Program-made: the position numbers and the translations under genes | The notes under the pieces: generated by a model | Told to the model about the DNA's origin: nothing | The model's database searches: none | The model's input: the letters and a program-made list of their open reading frames with translations, nothing else | Shown here: positions 1-35,979 of the stretch, one piece after another | Layout: every line of letters begins with the position of its first letter | How positions within the stretch are numbered: position 1 is the stretch's first letter | Origin: Dendrophyllia cribrosa | Lineage: Eukaryota; Cnidaria; Anthozoa; Scleractinia; Dendrophylliidae | DNA length: 64,000 nucleotides | Direction: 5' to 3' | NCBI GenBank assembly: GCA_024195265.1 | Contig: JAJLRJ010000009.1 | Coordinates: 5,799,682 to 5,863,681, forward strand

Positions 1-378
1 TCTCAAACTCCCCTTTTTGAACTCAGCTGTATTAGTGACGGAGAGGTGCGAAGGCCTTTTGCGGGAGCTTTAAATTAACGGTTTGGGAGCAGTCCTTCTT
101 TCCCAGCTAAGAGACTCTTTTTTGCCGTGCGCTCGACTCGCCCCCAGTTTTCGCGAGGCCTTTTTCCGCTCGCCAATGTTTTTTCGTTCCCGCTCGATGG
201 ACTTGGATTAGCCGATATTTTCTGGTGGACTTTTTTGGGTAGAAAGATTTTGGCAAGGACTTTTTTTAGGGTTACTTGATACTGAAAAGCGTACCCTAGC
301 GCATGGGCTATAGGAAAAATGCATTTCGACTGCATAAAGTTTAATTTATCTCAAATTAAGTTACATTTCTCACATGAA
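1..378. other. intergenic, no gene seen
   Basis: AT-rich sequence with short pyrimidine/purine runs. No exon, RNA or repeat structure could be supported. It lies directly upstream of a decayed BEL/Pao reverse transcriptase and may be further decayed sequence of the same element, but no frame shows this. Confidence 0.4.
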
Positions 379-600
379 GTACTAGCAGCAGACATCGAAA
401 AGGCCTTCCATCTGATACGGATTAACCTAGCTGACAAGGAAGAATACTGCAGTTTCTTTGCTTCGACGACGTTAAAAAAGAGTCTCCAGAGATGAAGCAT
501 TACCAGTTTCTCCGAAGACTTGGTTTTGGTCTAAGACCAAGTCCAGCCATCCACGCAATACTGCTACCTTTAAATCATCATTTTCACCCACCTTGAACTG
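379..600 (+). pseudogene. BEL/Pao reverse transcriptase remnant
   Basis: A plus-strand frame from 379 reads a stretch typical of the first catalytic motif of BEL/Pao reverse transcriptases (an ADIEKAF core, where D is the first catalytic Asp, then an HLIRI-like strand and a CSFF-like end). The frame then decays; pieces such as SPAI and NHHF near 540-590 fit the following RT region in shifted frames. It is a fossil with no long ORF. With the integrase pieces at 2,045-3,160 on the same strand it probably represents one old insertion now split by younger elements. Confidence 0.55.
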
Positions 601-801
601 TATCCGAGAGGTCCTCAGTAGGAATTGAGAGGTCGAGAAGCAGGAAAGCGATTGATAAGGCAATGTGTATTTCGCAAGAAGCTCGAGGGAAAGGCATTTA
701 TGACCTCCAAAGCGCCTAATCTTCAAGCTGCTAGTCAGACTGAGTTTTAAAGCACCTCCGTTTGCTTGCACAGACATCGATTTTGATGGTCCTCTTAACA
801 T

Positions 802-824
802 CAACAACAACAACAACAACAACA
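802..824. repeat. (AAC)n microsatellite
   Basis: About seven AAC units just upstream of the SINE insertion site. The short sequence TCCTCTTAACATCA occurs on both sides of it. Confidence 0.85.
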
Positions 825-842
825 TCCTCTTAACATCACTTC

Positions 843-1151
843 GTGGAGGCGCGGTGGACTAGTGGTTAGCGCGTCGGACTTTAGTTCAACCTGAAGGTCG
901 GTGGTTCAAGACGGGTCTCTGCCGTCGCGTTGTTTCCTTAGACAAGAAACTTTGCTCCACGTTGTTTCTCTCCACCAAGGTGTATAAATGGATACCGGCG
1001 ACATAATGCTGGGGCCGGGGCAACCTTGCGACGGACCAGCATCCCATCCAGGGGGGAGTAGTAATACTCTCAGTCGCTTCATGCTACAGAAACCGGGTTA
1101 AGCTCCAGCAGTTGTGAGCCATTAGGCTTGTGAAGACTTACCTTACCCTTT
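843..1151 (+). mobile_element. tRNA-derived SINE, full length with target duplication
   Basis: The 5' part looks like a tRNA gene with internal RNA polymerase III promoter boxes: an A box within TGGACTAGTGGTTAGCGCG and a B box GGTTCAAGACG. A non-tRNA body and a short CCTTACC-type tail follow. The 10-bp sequence ACATCACTTC occurs immediately before (833-842) and after (1,152-1,161) the element and is taken as the target-site duplication, which sets the length at 309 bp. A 5'-truncated relative lies near 57,703. It has no coding capacity; mobility would depend on a LINE in trans. It is inserted in the decayed BEL/Pao element. Confidence 0.8.
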
Positions 1152-1263
1152 ACATCACTTCAAGTTGTAACAAGACATCAGCATCTGGCAAGCCAGAATG
1201 TTCAGCAAGACGTATGTTTGTTTATACATCAGTGGGCATCATCTAGGACCTTTCACTTGGAAC

Positions 1264-2026
1264 TACAGTCGAATAGCTCCATATGCGACCAACTCTCCTA
1301 AGCGACCACCCGGCTCCCAAGCGACAACTTTCCAAAGTACCAAAACTTCTCCTCGACCAGTAAAATCAAGAATCGAAACCTCTCGTAAGCGACCATCGCG
1401 CGTAAGCGACCACCTCTCGTTGGCGACCGCGACCACTTTCAACGCTGGTGATTTGAATTTTGTATTGTTGAAACACTGGTAAGCGACCACTCGCCCCAAT
1501 TTCGATGTCACTACAGACACAAATTGAATAATGTGTTACAATACAACTCCAAAAAACGAAAATTTTGTCCCTTGCATCAAAACGTCTATGTGATACACTA
1601 TTTTGCGTTGATAGGTGCTTCGTTCATTCAAATTACTACAGGTTCAAATGATTCAAACATATCAGAGGTTCTCGTAAACATCAAAACGAGACTATAGGGT
1701 CAAGAAAGCGAGAAACCGCTGATATGTTGGCGTAGCGTACTCATCTACGATAAGGGCCATTGCGTGTCGTAAAACCAAAACCAAAGGAAGTACTCTGACC
1801 AATCACAGAACTCGCAGACAATCTGATGAACCAATCAGAACTCGAAGCAAATACATGCAGCCGGCACCAAGCGCGGGAAAACGCGTGCGAGCAAAATACG
1901 ATTGGTTTTGGTTTTACTTCTGATTGGTTGAGAAAATGGCGCGAGATTTTTTAGCCAACCACAAAGCTTGAAAACTGCTCTAAGACTTTGCATTTTGGGT
2001 GGTCGCTAACGGGAGGTTCAACTGTA
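1264..2026. mobile_element. non-autonomous DNA transposon, TACAGT-type inverted ends
   Basis: The left end (TACAGTCGAATAGCTCC) and right end (GGGAGGTTCAACTGTA) are imperfect inverted repeats. Both are followed inwards by repeated AAGCGACCAC-type motifs, at least five copies between about 1,285 and 1,500. The 1,790-1,975 part (repeated CCAATCA/TGATTGG) resembles 42,230-42,350. A related end fragment, TTGAACCTCCGGTAGGCAA, is at about 34,201. No coding potential. The target duplication is not clear (perhaps TA), so the superfamily is left open. Exact borders are approximate. Confidence 0.5.
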
Positions 2027-2044
2027 GTACCCAATTTGCCAGTG

Positions 2045-2372
2045 TCCAACTTCCCTCAGTCATTTCGACGTTTTGTCGGTCGCAGCGGTCTACCTGTGCA
2101 GCTTACATCTTACAACGCGAAAACCTTCAAGTCCAGTGCTGGGGCGTTAGCGAAAATTGTGAGATCGAGCGAAATTCAACGTCGACTTAGAAAACAATGG
2201 TGTCAGTTAGGACTTTAGTGTGTAACAGACCACCTGGCATGGCGGATTCTGGGAGAGCATGTTCCGCATTGTAAAGCAGCGTTTGGAGAAAACCATGGGA
2301 AGAACATCGTTGACATTTAAAGAACTTCGAAAGATTTTAGTGGAAGTGGAAGATACCATTGAATACCGGCTG
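2045..2372 (+). pseudogene. BEL/Pao integrase core remnant
   Basis: One frame (about 2,048-2,218) reads an FRRFVGRSGLPVQLTS...NAKTFKSS stretch typical of BEL/Pao integrase around the second catalytic Asp. The expected Asp after LTS is Tyr here, so the active site is lost. After a frame change, about 2,259-2,372 reads FRIVKQRLEKTMGR and a LTFKEL...EVEDTIEYR segment matching the integrase region after the catalytic Glu. A MITE interrupts the sequence at 2,373. Same strand and family as the reverse-transcriptase fossil at 379. Confidence 0.65.
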
Positions 2373-2588
2373 TTGACCCTTAAACTCCCAAGAGTGCCAA
2401 AGATCAAAATTGAAAAAACAAAATCCCAAATTTCATTTTGTAAAATAATGAAAAACAAATGGTACCATGCGAACGTACTGTCAAAAAGGTTTCATTTGAA
2501 TGGTCACACCATGGAATTACATCCACAGACTCAAATGTTAGAACTACACTCCATGCCTCCATAAATGAATCTGGGAGTGAAAGGGTAA
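2373..2588 (+). mobile_element. MITE family A copy 1 (TTAA/CCC-type)
   Basis: About 215 bp with degenerate inverted ends (TTGACCCTTAAACTCCCA at the left; GGGAGTGAAAGGGTAAA at the right) and the family core AAACAAATGGTACCATG. It sits inside the BEL/Pao integrase fossil, whose reading resumes after it. See the better preserved copy at 35,306-35,525 for the family definition. Confidence 0.75.
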
Positions 2589-2589
2589 A

Positions 2590-3160
2590 CTTGTGTATGT
2601 ACGACGAAGAGAGTGTCCAGTGCCGCATCCCCTCACTTCAGCATATTTTATTTATGGGCATGGAATCTCAACGACTGTGAACGACAAGCATTTTGAGATT
2701 GTGAGTACAAACAAGTCGCTCACAAAACGAGCTAAATAGCATCAGCAGTTGCTGCAACAATTTACAAAGCAAAAGAGGAACGAGTAATTGAGAAAGCTTC
2801 GGGAACGCAGTGTAGAATTGAAAGGAAATGATAGAGTACGGATTTCGGTACAAGGAATCAGAGAATTAACTCTGTGTGTAAATTATAGTGCTAAGGTAAA
2901 CCCATAAATTTCCCTGTACCGAGCGTTAGCCTCCTTATTTACAGATTTCTGTAGACGATGTCGTGATCCAGAAAAATGAAATTTCGCCTCGTTTGTTCTA
3001 GAAGCTCGCAAGGGTAGAGGAGTTTTTACCTGGCAGGGATGGTGTCGTTAGAACTGCAAGAGTCCGAGTGTTATCAAAGAGCGAAAAGTAAGCAGTACTT
3101 CTGCCGGCGAAGACCTGTTCAACATTTAATTCCATTAGAAGTAAGAGTGACCAATAAAGG
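2590..3160 (+). pseudogene. BEL/Pao integrase C-terminal remnant
   Basis: Broken plus-strand frames continue the BEL/Pao polyprotein past the MITE: DKHFEIVSTNKSLTKRAK (about 2,680-2,735), then a DDVVIQKNEISPRLF-like piece and GRDGVVRTARVRVL (about 2,950-3,075), ending in RRPVQHLIPLEV (about 3,107-3,150). That ending is characteristic of the integrase tail domain of this superfamily. Several in-frame stops and frameshifts are visible. No flanking LTRs were recognised, so the element is old and incomplete. Confidence 0.6.
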
Positions 3161-4002
3161 AACAATGAAATTAGTTACACGACAATTGCGAGGATCGAAT
3201 TGTTCCCAGAGAACAGACAGTGTTATTCAGTATTAAGCATTTTATTCAGTTTTATGCATGATCAATGGACTCAGTTGATGTTGTTACATTTTTAGTATAA
3301 CGGAGAAGTGAATGAATGTGAATATATGAAAATCATATATTTCACTTATGGAGAAGTGAATATTGCGATTCACGTCAGACGAAGATTATGTATGGACACA
3401 TTTATTGTTTTTTTTTTTTATGTCAAGGAACACTGAACATATTTGCAACATTTAGTTGCCGATTGAAATAAATTTGTTTTGATCACTGTGGTTGTAAGCC
3501 CTTCCTCCTTCCCCCGGGCTTATAAGCCCACCAGTTTGGTAACTAAACATTAAGCATACCACAGCTCCTCGACAGTATTTTTTTTACAAAAATGACTAAA
3601 ACAACGGTTTACTATCATAATACTTTATTTTGCTTGCCAGCACAAAACACTTTACGAAGTTGTAACAGCCCAGGGCTCATAACCGGAATTTTACGGCATA
3701 ACATTAACAACATTAAACAAGAAACACTTACCTTTAAATTTCGAATCCCTTCTTTCAAAGTTTGGCTTAATAGTTACCCCCTTCCCCCCCTCCCCCACTA
3801 AGAATTTTCAATGACCTTCCTTCGTGGGAAGGGGTATGGATATTTTCTACCTGCCGAACCACACATTGATCTTTTCTCTGAAAAATTGGTAGCTAATGCA
3901 AACGATTGTATAACTTTGTAATTTAGATAACTGTGTTCATCAGTTTCTTGTGCTGGAGACCTGACCAAACTTTAAGAGAAACATTAAACAAGAGACACCT
4001 AC
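3161..4002. other. intergenic/intron, partly shared with 7.48-7.70 kb
   Basis: Region between the BEL fossil and the SLC26 exon. The stretch from about 3,740 to 4,002 resembles 7,480-7,705 in order: a GGCTTAAT-like block, a CAATGACCTTCCTT block, then a CACACATT.ATCTTTTCTCT block. Both lie just 3' of an SLC26 first exon, so the duplication that made the two exons included intron sequence. A TAAGCCC-rich block is at 3,500-3,540. No exon was found. Confidence 0.5.
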
Positions 4003-4917
4003 CTTAAAATCAGGAATCCCGGCTGTTACTTCTGAAGTCAAGCTAAATGTGTCAGTCCTGCCAGACGCTGATTCCCCTGCGATTACAATGGCTGTTGCTA
4101 TCAGAACAACCAGGGCATTCCGTGCTGTGGTTAAAAGCCACAATACCTTTCTGCATACTCGCTGTAATGTAGTGATGTTCCCATCGTCATCCCATTTAAT
4201 ACCATTCAGCACCTTTAAGAGCACCAACAGCACAATACAACAGCTCCCTAGTAAAAGATCCCAGGGGTTTGTTTCTTTGATGTGCTTAAATGTGCCTATA
4301 ACATTTGGAATAAAATCTCTTGGTATGTGGTTCAACCCTAACATACTCTTCACTTGACCAAAGCCAATGGTGATAGCTGCGGCAGACACAAAACCACTGA
4401 TGACTGGGACAGAGATGAATCGCACCATGAAACCCATACGAAAAACACCCAGCAACAACTGAACAATTCCACAGTAGAAAGCCAATGCTATAGCATATAA
4501 TGGATCACCAATGGCGTATCGATCAACCATCAATGACATAATAGCTGTGGGACCAAGTGTCACATCTTTACTTCCACCAAACACACAGTACACAAAGCAA
4601 CCGAAGTAGGCAGAGTAGAGTCCATACTGTAAGGGAAGGCCAGCTATCGTGGCATAGGCGAGCCCCTGCGGTACAACCATCAGCCCTACTGTCAAGCCCG
4701 CAATAATGTCTCCCATCAGATTGTCACAGCTGTAGCTGGGAAGCCAGACAGTAATAGGAACATACCTGTGAATACATTTCTTGTGAACATACTTGTGAAT
4801 ACATTTCGGTGCTGAATCTTTGGTTCTTGCGCATTTACTAACATCATCATCAGTAAGCAAAGGAGTGCATTCTAAATTCTCTGTCGTTTTATTTTGAGGC
4901 TTACCGCTTTCGTTCAT
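4003..4917 (-). CDS. SLC26-family anion transporter, N-terminal coding exon (copy 1)
   Basis: Start codon at 4,917 on the minus strand; 305 codons run to a splice donor (AAG|GTAGGT, GT at 4,002-4,001), leaving phase 0. After a variable cytoplasmic head comes the SLC26/SulP signature: IIAGLTVGLMVVPQGLAYA, GLPLQYGLYSAYFG and GPTAIMSLM, then further hydrophobic helices including SGFVSAAAITIGFGQ. Members exchange sulfate, chloride, bicarbonate or related anions at membranes; the sequence style is closest to SLC26A11, but the substrate cannot be assigned. The C-terminal membrane half and STAS domain must lie in exons left of the window or are lost. Residues about 60-305 are nearly identical to the exon at 7,706-8,674. 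The N-terminal 60 residues differ, apart from a short KCIHKYVPIT stretch that occurs twice here. Confidence 0.85.
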
Positions 4918-6478
4918 GATTTTAATGTCCTGATTTTCCTTACGTAACTGAAGTGAAACAAACTTCTTTGCGGTAAGCTTATTATTGCACGTAGAACCGA
5001 CGAATTTGACAAGTCAAACGAAGTGAACTTGATCATACCACCAGAAAATTGCAGGTTTGGGTTAAATAAATATTGGGTGTTGGAAGGGGGGTCCCCTCTT
5101 TCAATTACATGCCTGAGAGATTTTCCCTTTTACATCAACAGTAAGACCAAACAGACATGTTGTGCTCGATGTTGTTGATCCTTTGATGGGGAAATCTATA
5201 GCAGATACTGACAAGAGGAGTTACATTACCAGGTTTACAGTTACCAGTGCCCTTTAAAGATATCGAACACTTTGTTTTATATGGCATTGTTAATATGTGC
5301 TAGTTCTGGTCATACAATATAGTTTCTTTGGCTCACTAGTTTTGCAAGAGATTTGTCACTAAAATGTAAATAAAGTCTATTAAAATGCCCTGATCAGTTA
5401 TTTTCTCAGGCTGTTATTAAAGTCAGACCGAGATTTAATATTATCATAAGTCTGCAGGTTTCCATGACTTGTGAGATAGTGTTTCTCCATCACAAATCAT
5501 AAAAGCAGACTGCAAGACAGATGGTTTTAGCCACTGAAGTTTGAGAGGGGAGAACGAAATGCTGAGCTTTCAGTGCTTTTATCCATGGATTTGTGGAAAA
5601 ATACAGACTGTTTTGCAATCTACACTGAAGGGTAAAACAGTCTAAGACCCAAGTATTTCTAAGACTGTCATAGTCTCTACTGGAATAAAGAAGTTATCAT
5701 GTGATTAAGTTGTGTGTCTCAGAGATAGGCTGTATCTTCATTAAAAATACTGTACTCAAACACCAACCCCGTGGTCTGGCCAGTACCACATGTGAAGTGT
5801 GGAGCTGGCGCTAAAGGGAATGCTTTGCATCTGCCTTGGCAGTAAAGGGCATTCTACAAAGGGCTTTTGAGTCCTATTAGGTGCCTGATGGCTATGAGTC
5901 CTAACAAGGATGAAACAGCTGTCCATGGCTGCCACTGCCCAAGTGATATGGCTGTGCACATGTGTAAGGTACTGGGCAGACTGCAGGGTTGGTGTTCGAG
6001 TGTGTCATTCGTTTTTTTCATGTATCTTCATTTTTTAATATAATGCAGCTAAATGTAACTTAGGCAAAGTAAAAATCGAGGCAATTGCTGGCCTGCAGTG
6101 CCTCGCATGGCCCGGGCATGTGGGGCAGCTGCTTGGCTTTGCAAGAGCCCCTGATTTCTTACAGCTCACAAGTTTGTGTCAGATCATGTTGCATCTGTTA
6201 ACTTGCCGACAGTTTTCACTCTTCAAGATTTTTGCTCCCAGTCCCTCCCTCCCTCTTGGTAAGTATAGCAGGGTGGTCATATGTGGTAAGTATAATAAGT
6301 ATTATTGGTATCATTCTATTGAAATTCCACTGATTTTTCAGCATGACAGTTCTGGCTGGTTGACACTAATAGGGTTGCCATGGTTACACACCTCGCTTGG
6401 CTCATTTCACCTGTGGCTCCACTGAGGCATCGACCTCCAAGCTCATCCCATACTAGGTGGCAGAGCAGGGGGAGCTGT
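4918..6478. other. intergenic/upstream region, no gene seen
   Basis: Lies between the two SLC26 exons, upstream of copy 1. It must hold the copy-1 promoter or the intron joining copy 2 to later exons. No exon with coding similarity was recognised on either strand. Confidence 0.4.
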
Positions 6479-6505
6479 AGCCCCCCCCCCCCCCCCCCCC
6501 CCCCC
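6479..6505. repeat. poly(C) tract
   Basis: About 26 consecutive C; the length is likely unreliable in the assembly. One of about ten long G/C homopolymers in the window. Confidence 0.9.
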
Positions 6506-6534
6506 ATGTTTCAGTGCTGAAAAGGTTGTATTAG

Positions 6535-6753
6535 ACATTACCTGTGGCATCGGCAACTTCAGAGCGTACATTTTCTGCCCTCAAACTACTCAAGAACTAC
6601 CTAAGAAGCACCATGAAGCAGGATCGTCTGAACAACTGCCTACTTATGCATTGTAACAAATCGATTACAGACACACTGGACACTGTTAAGATTGCAAATA
6701 GGTTTGCTTGTGCCAACGAACTACGCAAAGGACATTTTGGGAAATTTGAGTAG
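6535..6753 (+). pseudogene. hAT transposase C-terminal dimerisation fragment
   Basis: A short plus-strand frame ending in a stop at 6,751-6,753 reads TLPVASATSERTFSALKLLK followed by NYLRSTMKQDRLNNCLLM. This is the conserved hAT-family dimerisation (hATC) motif, where SER.FS.L..IK..LRS.M...RL is typical. The frame closes upstream within a few codons (TAG at 6,532) and a long poly(C) precedes it, so only the last about 70 residues remain. It is a transposon relic, not a host gene. Confidence 0.75.
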
Positions 6754-7102
6754 GGGTATGCGCTTGGCTTGGTGTACGATGAGACCCCATGTTTCAAAAT
6801 GATCCACCACCTCTGCATCTATTGACCGTCGATGAGATTTAAATGGTGTTATTGCTACCGAAATAAATGCTGTTTTCAGTCTGATGGATGCAAGCAATAA
6901 TTAATCTTATATCTTTGTTGAACATCATCAGTTGCACCTATTGTATAATTTATCTGAAAAGGTCTTGTAGAATGATTTAAAATCATTCCATTTTATATTA
7001 ATAAGACAAAGTCACAGTTTTGGTCTCAGTCTGCATAATTTTTATACCTAGCCTGCAATCTGCATTTCATATGTAGTCTGCATTTTTTATCCAGTCTGCA
7101 TT

Positions 7103-7103
<1 letters not shown>

Positions 7104-7139
<36 letters not shown>
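7104..7139. repeat. (AAT)n microsatellite
   Basis: About 12 AAT units. Another (AAT)n lies at about 7,336-7,350, at the other side of the LINE tail fragment. Confidence 0.9.
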
Positions 7140-7141
<2 letters not shown>

Positions 7142-7155
7142 TCAACAAAGTATCA

Positions 7156-7352
7156 GAGAGAGCTACTATGACAGAGATTCAAAAGATCTGCATGCTGGGA
7201 TCTGCACGAATCCTCAGAAAGGTGCTCAGTGTATGAACAGAATGATTGACTTGAGTGACTGACGCTCTAGGTGCATGGTTTGCGCCTGGATGATGCACAA
7301 AAAGAACACCAGCAAAGACTGTGATAAAAGAGAGAATAATAATAATAATACA
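7156..7352 (+). mobile_element. non-LTR retrotransposon 3' tail fragment
   Basis: A 26-codon frame (7,156-7,236, ending in TGA) reads EIQKICMLGSARILRKVLSV, the usual last residues of a family of invertebrate LINE polyproteins (…LLGTARILRKVL…). A short 3' UTR and an (AAT)n tail follow, so the piece looks like the extreme 3' end of a 5'-truncated insertion. The family name is not certain. Confidence 0.55.
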
Positions 7353-7578
7353 TAGTTATACATAGTCTGCATTTTATACCCAGTCTGCAATCTACATTTT
7401 TAAACTGACTGAAATGTCATATCAGTGAGCACAAACCTGGCAACAATGGTGTTCAGGAAAGCCGCCCCACCTCCATCCATCTGGAAATTCCAGTTGTGCT
7501 TCATATTTTCCATTAAAAAGGTTAGCTTAATGGTGACACCCTCCCCACTGGAATTTCCAATGACCTTCCTTTGGAAGG

Positions 7579-7581
<3 letters not shown>

Positions 7582-7609
<28 letters not shown>
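7582..7609. repeat. poly(G) tract
   Basis: 28 consecutive G within the intron just 3' of SLC26 exon copy 2. The equivalent place downstream of copy 1 (about 3,780-3,800) is pyrimidine-rich without a long run. Confidence 0.9.
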
Positions 7610-7705
7610 TGTATGTAGAGCCACACATTCATCTTTTCTCTAAAAATATTGTGCAAGAGAAATCTGACCTAACTTTAAGAGAAACATTCAACAAGAGATA
7701 CCTAC

Positions 7706-8674
7706 CTTAAAATCAGGAATCCCTGCTGTAACTTCTGAAGTCAAGCTAAATGTGTCAGTCCTGCCAGACGCTGATTCCACTGCGATTACAATGGCTGTTG
7801 CCATCAGAACAACCAGGGCATTCCGTGCTGTGGTTAAAATCCACAAGAACTTTCTGCATACTCGCTGTAATGTAGTGATGTTCTCATTGTCATCCCATTT
7901 AATACCATTCAGCTTCTTTAAGAGTACCAACAGCACAATACAACAGCTCCCTAGTAAAAGATCCCAGGGGTTTGTTTCTTTGATGTGCTTAAATGTGCCT
8001 ATAACATTTGGAATAAAATCTCTTGGTATGTGGTTCAACCCTAACATACTCTTCACTTGACCAAAGCCAATGGTGATAGCTGCGGCAGACACAAAACCAC
8101 TGATGACTGGCAGAGAGATGAATCGCACCAGGAAACCCAGGCGAAATAAACCCAGCAACAACTGAACAATTCCACAGTAGAAAGCCAATGCTATAGCATA
8201 TAATGGATCACCAATGGCATATTGATCAACCATCAATGACATAATAGCTGTGGGACCAAGCGTCACATCCTTACTTCCACCAAACACACAGTACACAAAG
8301 CAACCGAAGTAGGCAGAGTAGAGTCCATACTGTAAAGGTAGGCCGGCAATCGTGGCATAGGCGAGCCCCTGTGGTACGACCATCAGGCCTACTGTCAAGC
8401 CCGCAATTATGTCTCGTATCAGACTATCACAGCTGTAGTTCGGTAGCCAGGCAGTAATAGGAACATACTTGTGAATACATTTTTTTGTTGCTTCCTTGGT
8501 TATTGCACATTTATCAGCAGCATAGCCTGCGAGCAGACGAGCGCGAGAGCTTGCTCGCATTTTATCAACAGCACCATCATTGGAACGTGAATATGAACTA
8601 CTGTTAACACTGTTAAGTAAAGGAGATCTTTCTGAAATCCCTGTCACATTTCGAAGCTTACCGCTTCCACTCAT
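7706..8674 (-). CDS. SLC26-family anion transporter, N-terminal coding exon (copy 2)
   Basis: Start codon taken at 8,674 (MSGSGKLRN); it aligns with the first residues of copy 1 (MNESGKPQN), so the longer upstream frame is not used. The exon has 323 codons and ends at the same donor as copy 1 (AAG|GTAGGT, GT at 7,705-7,704), phase 0. It carries the same SulP core: VPQGLAYA, GLPLQYGLYSAYFG, GPTAIMSLM, and helices to a GIPDFK end. Differences from copy 1 are scattered conservative changes (for example RLGFLVRFISLPV against RMGFMVRFISVPV) and a longer head. Either it begins a second tandem gene, or it is an alternative first exon spliced to shared downstream exons. No downstream exon is visible between the copies. 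Confidence 0.85.
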
Positions 8675-9266
8675 GATTTTCCCTACGTAACAAATCAAAG
8701 AAACGTCTTTGCGTAACTTTGCACGTGACAAATAGTACAACGCCAGAGATCTAGACCAGAACCGGCGAATTTGACAACTCAAACGAAGTGAGTTTAAAAC
8801 TTCCAGACACTTGCAGGTTCAAGCAAATAAACATTGGCAACGTTAGCATCGCAGAATGAGATCGTACCAAAATAAACTTGCTTCCATAATTCGTTGCTTG
8901 GCTCCGCAAAGACTCGTCCAAGAAGATGTGCGAATCACGGGACAAAACGCCGGAAGTATGCTTACATGACGTAGTAGCCGAAATCAAGATTGCAAAACTT
9001 CGTCCCCAGAACCGTCCCCAGGGAAATAGAAAATAGAGAAAACCTGGGAATGAGGATGGGCTGGTTCGTGACGTAATTACCCACCCCCACCCTGACGACG
9101 TTTATATTTTATTGTTTTCGCTCCCTCGTAAAAACGCACGTCGGTGATATGAGGACACCGGTCTCTTGTGAATCGGCCGTGTGAATCCATTTAGTTGGAA
9201 CGAAGAGTGAATTGTTATTTTGTTTTCAGTTCAATTTTGCGTTGATTCCCTTTACTAGAAAGCACG
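8675..9266. promoter_or_regulatory. divergent upstream region between SLC26 copy 2 and the SEC14L1-like gene
   Basis: Only 592 bp separate the SLC26 copy-2 start codon (minus strand) from the SEC14L1-like start codon (plus strand). The interval must hold both 5' UTRs and promoters. No TATA box was identified. This is placement-based inference only. Confidence 0.4.
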
Positions 9267-35797
<26,531 letters not shown>

Positions 35798-35967
35798 CAA
35801 CGACAGTCACGAGGGGCTACTGCACTGACAAGTCCGCACCTTAAGCACGCATAAGACAGCAGTAAGGGATAGTAGCAAGTTATAATTCGCACCACATCTA
35901 TAGATAATAGGGAGCTTAAGCAACTATTACAGGGAGGGCAGTAAGAACAGAACAAAACAAAAGGTTT

Positions 35968-35973
35968 AATAAA
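35968..35973 (+). terminator. poly(A) signal of the SEC14L1-like gene
   Basis: First AATAAA on the plus strand after the stop codon, 170 nt downstream. Placement is by motif only. Confidence 0.5.
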
Positions 35974-35979
35974 CGAAAA

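Noticed and set aside
472..825. 117-codon minus-strand frame beginning with a run of Leu
   Set aside because: The Leu run is the (AAC)n repeat read in antisense, and the rest is antisense to BEL reverse-transcriptase remnants.
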